NCBI RefSeq assembly: GCF_024519285.1
Contig: NZ_JAMZCY010000001.1
Location: 806,001 to 870,000 of the forward strand
DNA: 64,000 nt
Direction: 5' to 3'
Source: Cohnella sp. WQ 127256
Lineage (GTDB): Bacteria > Bacillota > Bacilli > Paenibacillales > Paenibacillaceae
Part shown: one piece after another, positions 1 to 7,061 of the stretch
Layout: each line of letters opens with the position of its first letter
How positions within the stretch are numbered: the stretch's first letter is position 1
The notes under the pieces: model-generated
The model's input: the letters and a program-made list of their open reading frames with translations, nothing else
Databases searched by the model: none
Told to the model about the DNA's origin: nothing
Position numbers and translations under genes: made by a program

Positions 1-2
1 AA

Positions 3-1205
3 TGGTTAAGTATCGTCATTGCCCTTCTCTATGCCTTTAATCCATATATCTTTTATTACGGAGCAAATGGTTTAACAGAGGTTATCTTTATTTATTTTAT
101 AAATTTAGCGGTTATTCAAATTCTACTCTGGATGCGTGATGACGGTTCGAGGTCACTTGTCATTGCAGCGTTGGCACTTGCGTTTGCCTTTTGGACGCGT
201 TATGAAACAGTATTTTTCGGAGTTGCAATAGCGCTTGTTGTGCTAGTATGGCTATTGCAATCGAAGAAGGATCCCGTAAAGGAAAGATTTCAACAGCTGG
301 AAGGAACATGGACGGTACTATTAACTCCTGTTGTTTTCTCTGGATTGTTATGGATTTTCTTTAATTACACCATTATGGGTGATGGATTTTATTTCCTTAC
401 TTCCTCTTACGGTAATTTAGGACAAGCGGACCTGCTCATGAGTGATGATAAGTTCACTTCTTTGATGGGCAACCCCATTGCAACTTTGGTCTTTGTGGCT
501 GAACGATTATGGTATTTTTGTATACCGCTCATGATCATTTTTGTCATTCGATTAATTGAGCGTCGCTTATTCAGATGGGATTTTCTTATGCTGCTTATTC
601 TAGCGATTTCCATACCCTCCATGCAGTTTATATTATTGATCAAAGGGGGAACCGCGGCTTGGATTCGTTATTACATGTACGCATTCCCGATAGTAGCAGT
701 ATGGATTCCCTATGAGATAAGTCGAATGAAATTCCGGAAAACCGGATCAACTGTACTCGTTATTGGATTACTCGTAAGTACTGTAGTCATGGGGAAGATG
801 ATGAACAATCCCCAAATTGCATCTGATGAGTACGAAGCTTTCCGGCAGAATAAATTGTATGCGGAGCAGGAAGCCGGTAAGAACGCCACAGCTTTCATTA
901 ATGAGCACTTGTCGGATCAAATGATTTTAACGGACTCATTCAGTAGCTTCCGGATTATTATGGGAAGTCAAAACTCCAAAAATTTTGTCATTACAAGTGA
1001 TCATGACTTTACAGATTCTCTTGATAAGCCAGCAGAGCACAAGATAGACTATATTTTACTTCCTAATCCTCAAGCGGTCCTGTCCTTAGATAGTGTGAAT
1101 CAAAAGTATCCTAATCTCTATGATCAGGGGGCTGAATGGGCTACTTTGTATCAGGAATTTAATGGTTATTGGAAATTATATAAGGTACATGGAGGTACAC
1201 AATGA
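3..1205 (+). CDS. Membrane glycosyltransferase-like protein, 5' partial
   Basis: The reading frame is already open at the left edge (codon at position 3), so the true start lies outside the window; about 400 C-terminal residues are visible. The protein has several hydrophobic segments in its first half and a soluble C-terminal part, the layout of GT39/ArnT-PMT-type lipid-linked sugar transferases. These enzymes take a sugar from a polyprenyl-phosphate donor outside the membrane. It overlaps the following GT2 gene by 4 bp (ATGA), which supports a functional pair: the GT2 makes the polyprenyl-phosphate sugar and this protein uses it. The family call rests on layout and neighbour, because the diagnostic N-terminal acidic loop is outside the window. 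The acceptor is unknown. Confidence 0.6.
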   Translation, partial: WLSIVIALLYAFNPYIFYYGANGLTEVIFIYFINLAVIQILLWMRDDGSRSLVIAALALAFAFWTRYETVFFGVAIALVVLVWLLQSKKDPVKERFQQLEGTWTVLLTPVVFSGLLWIFFNYTIMGDGFYFLTSSYGNLGQADLLMSDDKFTSLMGNPIATLVFVAERLWYFCIPLMIIFVIRLIERRLFRWDFLMLLILAISIPSMQFILLIKGGTAAWIRYYMYAFPIVAVWIPYEISRMKFRKTGSTVLVIGLLVSTVVMGKMMNNPQIASDEYEAFRQNKLYAEQEAGKNATAFINEHLSDQMILTDSFSSFRIIMGSQNSKNFVITSDHDFTDSLDKPAEHKIDYILLPNPQAVLSLDSVNQKYPNLYDQGAEWATLYQEFNGYWKLYKVHGGTQ

Positions 1206-2167
1206 CGATTAAATACTCAGTTATTGTCCCGCTATTCAATGAGGAAGAAGTCATTAACGAAACTTACAATCGCTTGACTACAGTGATGCAGCAAACTCAC
1301 GAATCCTATGAGCTTGTGTTTGTTAATGATGGAAGCCGTGATCGAACAGTCGAAATTGTAAAAAAGCTTTGTAATTCAGATGAGCATTTACGATTAATTA
1401 ACTTTTCCAGAAACTTTGGACATCAGATCGCGATAAGTGCAGGAATGGACTACGCTCAAGGACAAGCTATAGTTGTTATTGACGCGGATCTACAGGATCC
1501 ACCTGAGGTCATTCTTGAGATGATTTCAGAGTGGAAACAAGGCTATGACGTTGTCTATGGCAGACGTCTAGTCCGAAAGGGTGAAACTCTATTTAAGAAG
1601 GCGAGTGCATCATTTTTCTATAGATTACTAAGAAGTATGACCAGTGTAGATATTCCCGTAGATACGGGAGATTTTCGTCTGATTGATCGTAAAGTTTGTG
1701 ATGTGCTAAAAGGGCTGAAGGAAAAAAACCGCTTTGTACGCGGCTTAGTCAGTTGGGCTGGTTTCCGACAAAAGAGTGTGGAATATGTAAGGGAAGAGCG
1801 ATGGGCGGGAGAAACGAAATATCCGCTCAAGAAGATGATTCGATTCGCAATCGATGCGATTACATCGTTCTCCTATAAACCTCTAAAGCTGGCTAGCTAT
1901 ATTGGGATGACTCTTTCATTGTTTAGCTTTGTTTACTTAATCGTAGTGCTATACCAGAAGGTATTTACGAATTCAACAATTGCCGGTTGGTCCTCTACTC
2001 TTGCAGTAAATTTGCTGTTCAACGGTATTATTCTGATGATTCTAGGGGTCATGGGCGAATATATTGGGCGGGTATACGACGAATCGAAGGACAGACCTTT
2101 ATACATTATTTCCGAGACGAAGGGCTATGCTCGTGAACATGCTTTGGTTGGGAGCCATAACAGGTAA
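1202..2167 (+). CDS. Polyprenyl-phosphate glycosyltransferase, GT2 family (GtrB/CsbB/DPM1-like)
   Basis: A 321-residue GT2 enzyme predicted to transfer a sugar from a nucleotide sugar to undecaprenyl phosphate at the inner face of the membrane. The N-terminal GT-A fold starts SVIVPLFNEEE; the metal-binding region is DADLQDPP at residues 94-101. Two C-terminal membrane segments (about 232-255 and 265-290) match the GtrB/CsbB/YkcC architecture. The ATG overlaps the end of the upstream membrane glycosyltransferase by 4 bp, so translation is probably coupled. The sugar cannot be read from the sequence. Confidence 0.85.
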   Translation: MTIKYSVIVPLFNEEEVINETYNRLTTVMQQTHESYELVFVNDGSRDRTVEIVKKLCNSDEHLRLINFSRNFGHQIAISAGMDYAQGQAIVVIDADLQDPPEVILEMISEWKQGYDVVYGRRLVRKGETLFKKASASFFYRLLRSMTSVDIPVDTGDFRLIDRKVCDVLKGLKEKNRFVRGLVSWAGFRQKSVEYVREERWAGETKYPLKKMIRFAIDAITSFSYKPLKLASYIGMTLSLFSFVYLIVVLYQKVFTNSTIAGWSSTLAVNLLFNGIILMILGVMGEYIGRVYDESKDRPLYIISETKGYAREHALVGSHNR

Positions 2168-2214
2168 GTGATGCTCACCTCTTGGAATATTTTTCTACCC
2201 AGAAGGACAAACTA

Positions 2215-3474
2215 ATGGGAAGGAAAATATTGGCCGAAATTCGGCCGCAGGAGGGGGAGCCACTTTTGGCCTGTAACGATACACGTAGATCTGGATTTCG
2301 CTCGTTTGCATGGATGCTAGCCTGTATGCTTTCGGTTACTTTAATGATTCCTTCCGTTGCATGGGCTAAAGAAAAGTCGCCGGGAAATACGATTACGGAT
2401 ATGGCTGCAAGTGCGAGGTCTGCAATTCTGATGGATGCAGATAGTGGGACAATCATTTACGAGAAAAACAGCAACGACTCCTTACCACCGGCTAGCATTA
2501 CCAAAATTATGACGATGCTTCTCGTCATGGAAGCGATTGATGAAGGTCGACTGAAGCTAACAGATAAAGTTCAAGCAAGTGAATATGCCGCTTCTATGGG
2601 CGGATCTCAGATTTTCTTAGAGCCAGGCGAGGAAATGACGGTTGAGGAGATACTTAAAGGCATCGCTCTAGCTTCAGGCAATGATGCATCCGTAGCTATT
2701 GCAGAGAAGCTTGGAGGCAGTGAACAGCAGTTCGTTGCTATGATGAACGAGAAAGCTGTGCAATTAGGAATGAAGAACACGAAGTTTATGAATTGTAATG
2801 GACTTCCTGCTGAGGGCCACGTGTCGTCAGCTAATGATATTGCCCTTATGTCGAGGGAGCTGCTTAAATACGAGGATATTACAAAGTATACAGGGCTCTA
2901 TCAAGACTACTTACGTAAAGGGAGTCCGAAGCCCTTCTGGCTTGTGAATACGAACAAGCTTGTCCGCTTCTATAGTGGGGCGGATGGTTTGAAAACTGGT
3001 TTTACGAGTGAGGCCAAGTTCTGCCTATCAGCAACGGCGCGTAGAAACAATTTACGATTGATTGCCGTCGTTATGGGCGAACCAAATACGAAAACTCGTA
3101 ACGCAGAAGTTTCCCAACTATTTGATTATGCTTTTGCCCAGTATACGAACATTCCGATTTACAAGAAAGGTGATCCGATCGGAACTTTGTCGGTAGAGAA
3201 AGGCAAAATTGATAAAATTCCTTTATCAGCAAAGCATTCTTATAGCGTACTGCTTAAGAAAGGTGATGCGGGCAAGGGTATTCGACATGAGCTGATACTT
3301 AATCCTAATGTGAAGGCTCCGGTTGAAGTTGGACAGTCTATAGGGAAGCTAGTCGTCTATCGTGGTGCAGAAGTATTAACGGAATTCCCAGTGGAATCTC
3401 CAATGGCAGTTACTCGAGCAGGTTGGTGGACGCTTCTTCGTAGAACGACAGGCCACTTATTTCTTTCAGATTAA
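2215..3474 (+). CDS. dacF: D-alanyl-D-alanine carboxypeptidase DacF (sporulation low-molecular-weight PBP)
   Basis: A serine peptidase that removes the terminal D-Ala from peptidoglycan stem peptides, in sporulating cells controlling spore peptidoglycan cross-linking. From the chosen start (419 residues) the three penicillin-binding motifs are SITK (Ser94/Lys97), SGN (154-156) and KTG (260-262). A signal/anchor segment precedes them, and a C-terminal beta domain ends in a probable membrane-association helix. I chose ATG 2215 because AGAAGGA lies 7 bp upstream; a TTG at 2182 would give a longer form without a good ribosome binding site. The gene lies directly before spoIIAA as in Bacillus subtilis, where dacF is read through into the spoIIA operon late in development. 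Confidence 0.9.
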   Translation: MGRKILAEIRPQEGEPLLACNDTRRSGFRSFAWMLACMLSVTLMIPSVAWAKEKSPGNTITDMAASARSAILMDADSGTIIYEKNSNDSLPPASITKIMTMLLVMEAIDEGRLKLTDKVQASEYAASMGGSQIFLEPGEEMTVEEILKGIALASGNDASVAIAEKLGGSEQQFVAMMNEKAVQLGMKNTKFMNCNGLPAEGHVSSANDIALMSRELLKYEDITKYTGLYQDYLRKGSPKPFWLVNTNKLVRFYSGADGLKTGFTSEAKFCLSATARRNNLRLIAVVMGEPNTKTRNAEVSQLFDYAFAQYTNIPIYKKGDPIGTLSVEKGKIDKIPLSAKHSYSVLLKKGDAGKGIRHELILNPNVKAPVEVGQSIGKLVVYRGAEVLTEFPVESPMAVTRAGWWTLLRRTTGHLFLSD

Positions 3475-3566
3475 AGCGACATAAGGCGGATTGACGGGAA
3501 TGATGTCAACGCCGTTTTGACGTGTTTTGTCGAATAGAGCGAGGTTACTTCTAGTTTTGTCGGAGG

Positions 3567-3596
3567 GCAGGAATGGGAGAGTCTTCCGTAGAATTG
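3567..3596 (+). promoter_or_regulatory. Candidate sigma-H promoter of the spoIIA operon
   Basis: GCAGGAATG (3567-3575), a 12-bp spacer and GTAGAATTG (3588-3596) fit the sigma-H consensus (RnAGGAWWW and RnnGAATWW) with one mismatch per element. The position between dacF and spoIIAA is where the B. subtilis sigma-H promoter of spoIIA lies. This would switch the operon on at the start of sporulation under Spo0A control; no Spo0A box was confidently identified. Confidence 0.65.
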
Positions 3597-3682
3597 GTGA
3601 CAAAGGTCGATGCGCGAATAGGTGTTGCATGATCGGTCTAGCTGGTGTGACGAGCTATGCTCGCACTTATGGGGAAGGGGAA

Positions 3683-4042
3683 ATGAGAATGAGCTTACAG
3701 GTCGAGCTGGAGCAGCACCGCAATGTTTTGATTGTCCGACTGAGGGGAGAATTGGATCATCATACTGCGGACATCGTCCGGTTTAAGATGGAGGACGCGA
3801 TATTAAGAGGCCGGTGTGATCACGTCGTTCTGAGCTTGAAGGAATTGATATTCATGGATAGCTCCGGTCTTGGCGTTATTCTTGGCCGCTATAAGCTAGT
3901 GAAGAGCCGCGGTGGGAAAATGGTCGTATGCGACACACAGGCTAGCGTCAAACGATTGTTCGAATTATCGGGGCTGTTTAAGATTTTATCGTTCTATGAC
4001 ACCGAGCGCTCAGCAATTGCCGGTCTGGAGGTCGTATCATGA
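3683..4042 (+). CDS. spoIIAA: Anti-sigma F factor antagonist SpoIIAA
   Basis: A STAS-domain protein of 119 residues, the usual size. Unphosphorylated SpoIIAA binds SpoIIAB and frees sigma-F in the forespore; SpoIIAB inactivates it by phosphorylating a serine, and SpoIIE reactivates it. The conserved DSSG phosphorylation motif is at residues 59-62. The frame is open further upstream, but ATG 3683 with GGGGAAGGGG just before it gives the family length; a second ATG lies two codons later. The stop codon overlaps the spoIIAB start (ATGA), consistent with stoichiometric, coupled production of the two partners. Confidence 0.95.
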   Translation: MRMSLQVELEQHRNVLIVRLRGELDHHTADIVRFKMEDAILRGRCDHVVLSLKELIFMDSSGLGVILGRYKLVKSRGGKMVVCDTQASVKRLFELSGLFKILSFYDTERSAIAGLEVVS

Positions 4043-4485
4043 GCGGACACAATCACATGAAACTGTCGTTTGCTAGTCGTTCTGAGAATGAAGCCTTTGC
4101 TAGAATTACCGTTGCAGCGTTCGTCTCGCAGATGGATCCTACTTTGGAGCAGCTTGATGAGATAAAGACAGTTGTTTCCGAAGCGGTTACGAATGCGATC
4201 ATTCACGGCTATAACGGAACTGAGGACGGTATTGTTACCGTTGATGCAGAAATCGATGGAGATACGGTAACGGTATCCATAAGCGATCAAGGGAAAGGCA
4301 TTGAGGACTTGGAGCTTGCTCGTCAGCCGTTATTCACTTCCAGACCTGAACTGGAGCGTTCTGGAATGGGCTTCACCATTATGGAAAACTTCATGGACGA
4401 ATTTGATGTTGTTAGTTCTGTGTCAGGCGGTACTTCGCTCAGGATGAAAAAGCGGATTGAATCGAAAAAAGTACTATTCAATTAA
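4039..4485 (+). CDS. spoIIAB: Anti-sigma F factor and serine kinase SpoIIAB
   Basis: A GHKL-type kinase of 148 residues that binds and silences sigma-F and phosphorylates SpoIIAA. Visible motifs are the N box ([11 protein letters not shown]), the G1 box (DQGKGI) and the G2 region (GMGFTIM), in the spacing of SpoIIAB/RsbW proteins. It overlaps spoIIAA by 4 bp and is followed 25 bp later by sigF, the complete three-gene forespore switch. Forespore-restricted activity is inferred from the family. Confidence 0.96.
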   Translation: MSGHNHMKLSFASRSENEAFARITVAAFVSQMDPTLEQLDEIKTVVSEAVTNAIIHGYNGTEDGIVTVDAEIDGDTVTVSISDQGKGIEDLELARQPLFTSRPELERSGMGFTIMENFMDEFDVVSSVSGGTSLRMKKRIESKKVLFN

Positions 4486-4510
4486 AAACCGTGCGGCAGG
4501 GGTTGGAGGC

Positions 4511-5269
4511 ATGGATTCAGAATGGAAGCGATCGTCTCCGCCGGCTTACTTGGATGACTCTGAAGTTAAGCGCCTAATTGCGCTAAGTCAATCCGGAGAT
4601 ATGGTCGCGCGTGATACGCTTGTTAATAGTAATATTCGGTTAGTGTGGTCGGTCGTTCAACGGTTTTCTAACCGGGGGTACGATAGTGATGATTTGTTTC
4701 AAATTGGCTGTATTGGGTTGCTGAAATCCGTCGATAAGTTTGATCTTTCTTACGATGTGAAATTTTCAACTTATGCGGTACCTATGATCATCGGTGAAAT
4801 CCAAAGATTTCTTCGGGACGATGGCACTTTGAAGGTGAGCCGTTCACTTAAAGAAATGGCTAACCGGGTGCGTAAGGTAAAGGACGAATTGTCTAAGCGA
4901 CACGGACGTGCTCCAACGATTAGCGAAGTAGCCGAAGAGATTGGCGTTACACCGGAGGAAATCGTGTTTGCTCAAGAAGCGAATAAACCACCGGCTTCTA
5001 TTCACGAAACCGTGTTCGAGAATGATGGAGATCCGATTACACTTATGGATCAAATCGCTGATGAATCACAGGAACGATGGTTCGACAAGCTGGCCCTCAC
5101 CGAAGCGATTCAAGGCTTGAGTGAGCGAGAACGGCTTATCGTCTATCTTCGTTATTTCCGCGATCAAACCCAGTCTGAAGTTGCTGGACGGCTTGGAATA
5201 TCTCAAGTTCAAGTCAGTCGTTTGGAGAAAAAAATATTACAGAATATTAAAGACCAAATCGCTCAATAG
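4511..5269 (+). CDS. sigF: RNA polymerase sporulation sigma factor sigma-F
   Basis: The first forespore-specific sigma factor, 252 residues from the chosen start. Region 2 contains the core-binding and -10 recognition stretch (DDLFQIGCIGLLKSVDKFD, then FSTYAVPMIIGEIQRF), followed by region 3 and a region 4 helix-turn-helix near the C-terminus (SEVAGRLGISQVQVSRLEKK). ATG 4511 is preceded by GTTGGAGGC and gives the normal family length; an upstream TTG at 4457 inside spoIIAB is less likely. It is the last gene of the spoIIA operon. Confidence 0.96.
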   Translation: MDSEWKRSSPPAYLDDSEVKRLIALSQSGDMVARDTLVNSNIRLVWSVVQRFSNRGYDSDDLFQIGCIGLLKSVDKFDLSYDVKFSTYAVPMIIGEIQRFLRDDGTLKVSRSLKEMANRVRKVKDELSKRHGRAPTISEVAEEIGVTPEEIVFAQEANKPPASIHETVFENDGDPITLMDQIADESQERWFDKLALTEAIQGLSERERLIVYLRYFRDQTQSEVAGRLGISQVQVSRLEKKILQNIKDQIAQ

Positions 5270-5424
5270 TGTTGTTAGGAAATAAAGTGAAAGCTTTAAG
5301 TGATGTTACACCTATAGGAATCACGAATCTCGGTAGATAGATTCGTGGCTTCCTTTCGGGCAAAAGCATCATTTGAGGCTTTTTTCTTTTTTCCCATATC
5401 CGACTATATTGGTCGATTGTTCCA

Positions 5425-5431
5425 CATACTA
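5425..5431 (+). promoter_or_regulatory. Possible sigma-G type -10 element before spoVAA
   Basis: CATACTA fits the sigma-G -10 consensus (CATnhTA) and lies 29 bp before the spoVAA GTG. spoVA operons are sigma-G dependent in Bacillus. I cannot identify a convincing -35 partner at 16-18 bp, so this is a weak call. Confidence 0.3.
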
Positions 5432-5460
5432 AGCAAAATGCAGACAAGGGGGAGGTCTAG

Positions 5461-6111
5461 GTGGAGCGTTCGAATACAGAGTCTAAAGTCGTCTATGTAC
5501 GAATGCGACGCAGGGCAGTCGTACGACCCTTGTCATTAGTTACGTTAGGTGATGTGGCGAGACTTGTTACGGATGATGATTTGCAGAAGCGTTTGAAGAG
5601 TGTGCCGCTTCATCGAATAACCCCTAAAGACGGAAATCTATTGTTGATCGATATGCTGCAGGTCGTAAAGGCGATACGTACGGAGGAGCCAGGATTAATT
5701 ATTGAAACGTTCGGCGAGCCTCACGTGTTGCTTGAGATTTCACCTGAGGGTGAAGTGAAGCCGCGTATGTTCGTGTTAGTGCTGGCATGGCTTCTGTTGT
5801 TCTTCGGTTCGGGGATGGCAATGATGAATTTTCATGCAGATGTAAATATGCCCCAGGTGCAGCGCAGAATTACAGAATTGATTACGGGGAAAGCCCAATC
5901 GCATCCGTGGTTATTCCAAATCCCTTACTCTATCGGCATTGGAATGGGAATGCTCCTGTTCTTCAATAGGCTGCTGCGCAAACGACTTAACGACGAGCCG
6001 AACCCTCTCGAGGTGGAGATGTTCATGTATCAAGAAAACGTTAATCATTATGTCATAACAGAAGAGTATAGCAAGAAACATGAGGATCAGGCAGGAGAAA
6101 ATCGTGACTGA
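5461..6111 (+). CDS. spoVAA: Stage V sporulation protein AA
   Basis: A 216-residue membrane protein of the SpoVA system that takes up dipicolinic acid into the developing spore and releases it at germination. The N-terminal soluble domain (about 1-95) precedes two hydrophobic segments, about 102-121 and 153-175, and a charged C-terminal tail, as in SpoVAA. The GTG start follows GGGGGAGGT. It overlaps the chosen spoVAB start by 8 bp. The assignment is from overall resemblance and order (sigF, spoVAA, spoVAB, AF, lysA). Confidence 0.88.
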   Translation: MERSNTESKVVYVRMRRRAVVRPLSLVTLGDVARLVTDDDLQKRLKSVPLHRITPKDGNLLLIDMLQVVKAIRTEEPGLIIETFGEPHVLLEISPEGEVKPRMFVLVLAWLLLFFGSGMAMMNFHADVNMPQVQRRITELITGKAQSHPWLFQIPYSIGIGMGMLLFFNRLLRKRLNDEPNPLEVEMFMYQENVNHYVITEEYSKKHEDQAGENRD

Positions 6112-6529
6112 AGTATTGCAGGGGATCATGCTTGGGATTATCGGCTTGGCTGGTGGGTTCTCGGTCGGGAGTGCCTTCGTCGCTTTGCTGATCGTGCTTG
6201 ACCTTATTCCAAGACTCGTCCAGTTAACAAGAGCTTATCGACGCTCCTCGGTGTTCGAGTCGGGCATTTTAATTGGAGCACTTTACTGGAGCTGTGCTGA
6301 TTTATTCCACTGGTCCATTAAGCTTCCTGCTCAATTTCTGCTGCTCCCGGCTATTTTCCAAGGGTTATTCGTTGGAATGTTCGCAGCTGCTCTGACAGAG
6401 GTGCTGAATGTCATTCCGATTGTGTCTAAGAGGTTTAAGCTCAAGCCTTACTTATTGCCATTGTTAATGGCAATGGTGCTGGGGAAAGTTACTGGTTCAC
6501 TGGTCGACTGGCTATGGCTACACCCTTGA
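6104..6529 (+). CDS. spoVAB: Stage V sporulation protein AB
   Basis: An integral membrane protein of 141 residues, the same size as I recall for B. subtilis SpoVAB, with about four hydrophobic segments. I chose GTG 6104, preceded by AGGAGA at 6092-6097; an ATG at 6080 would add eight residues but lacks a clear ribosome binding site. It lies inside the end of spoVAA. In Bacillus the next genes are spoVAC, AD and AE; here the next 530 bp hold a repeat array instead. Confidence 0.85.
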   Translation: MTEVLQGIMLGIIGLAGGFSVGSAFVALLIVLDLIPRLVQLTRAYRRSSVFESGILIGALYWSCADLFHWSIKLPAQFLLLPAIFQGLFVGMFAAALTEVLNVIPIVSKRFKLKPYLLPLLMAMVLGKVTGSLVDWLWLHP

Positions 6530-6535
6530 GAGGAA

Positions 6536-6703
6536 GTTCAAAAAGTCAGCTTTTGATCACGAAGTTAAACAAGGAGTAGAGTCGGCATCGAAGGTTGAAT
6601 TCAGCCGGACCTTCCGGTGCTCACGTAGGTTTTTCCTACGCTCCGCTCCTCAGTCCCTAGCTTCATCCAACCTTCTCGGTGCTGAAAAGCTAACTTTTTG
6701 AAC
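6536..6703 (+). repeat. Hairpin-forming intergenic repeat, copy 1
   Basis: A 168-bp unit bounded by near-perfect inverted ends: GTTCAAAAAGTCAGCTTTT on the left and its near complement AAAAGCTAACTTTTTGAAC on the right. Inside are two nested hairpins (CCGGACCTTCCGG and CGTAGGTTTTTCCTACG) and a further imperfect stem pairing AAGGTTGAAT with ATCCAACCTT. It begins 6 bp after the spoVAB stop. No coding frame of note. The shape resembles a MITE or REP-like element; no transposase is present. Confidence 0.9.
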
Positions 6704-6719
6704 AACGATTAATTTTGAA

Positions 6720-6887
6720 GTTCAAAAAGTCAGCTTTTGATCACGAAGTTTTACAAGGAGTAGAGTCGGCATCGAAGGTTGAATTCAGCCGGACCTTCCG
6801 GTGCTCACGTAGGTTTTTCCTACGCTCCGCTCCTCAGTCCCTAGCTTCATCCAACCTTCTCGGTGCTGAAAAGCTAACTTTTTGAAC
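6720..6887 (+). repeat. Hairpin-forming intergenic repeat, copy 2
   Basis: Nearly identical to copy 1 in the same orientation, offset by exactly 184 bp. A 16-bp spacer (AACGATTAATTTTGAA) separates the copies and is itself repeated before copy 3. The main difference from copy 1 is GAAGTTTTACAAG for GAAGTTAAACAAG. The near identity suggests recent tandem duplication or gene conversion. Confidence 0.9.
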
Positions 6888-6903
6888 AACGATTAATTTT
6901 GAA

Positions 6904-7031
6904 GTTCAAAAAGTCAGCTTTTGATCACGAAGTTTTACAAGGAGTAGAGTCGGCATCGAAGGTTGAATTCAGCCGGGCCTTCCGGTGCTCACGTAGGTTT
7001 TTCCTACGCTCCGCTCCTCATTCCCTAGCTT
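6904..7031 (+). repeat. Hairpin-forming intergenic repeat, copy 3 (right-truncated)
   Basis: The third direct copy at the same 184-bp period, matching the first ~128 bp of the unit and then diverging after CCCTAGCTT. It lacks the right inverted end. The break is about 14 bp before the ribosome binding site of the spoVAF-like gene, so this edge may have been set by selection for that gene's start. The inverted copy near 56.5 kb ends at the same internal point. Confidence 0.85.
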
Positions 7032-7061
7032 AAGCATTTTACATAAAGGAGCGTGATAGTG

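Noticed and set aside
3527..3682. Upstream extension of spoIIAA that would make a 171-residue protein
   Set aside because: It covers the sigma-H promoter region and lacks similarity and a ribosome binding site; ATG 3683 gives the normal SpoIIAA length.
6536..7031. CRISPR array
   Set aside because: The repeat unit is 168 bp with an identical 16-bp spacer; this is neither the repeat length nor the variable-spacer pattern of CRISPR.
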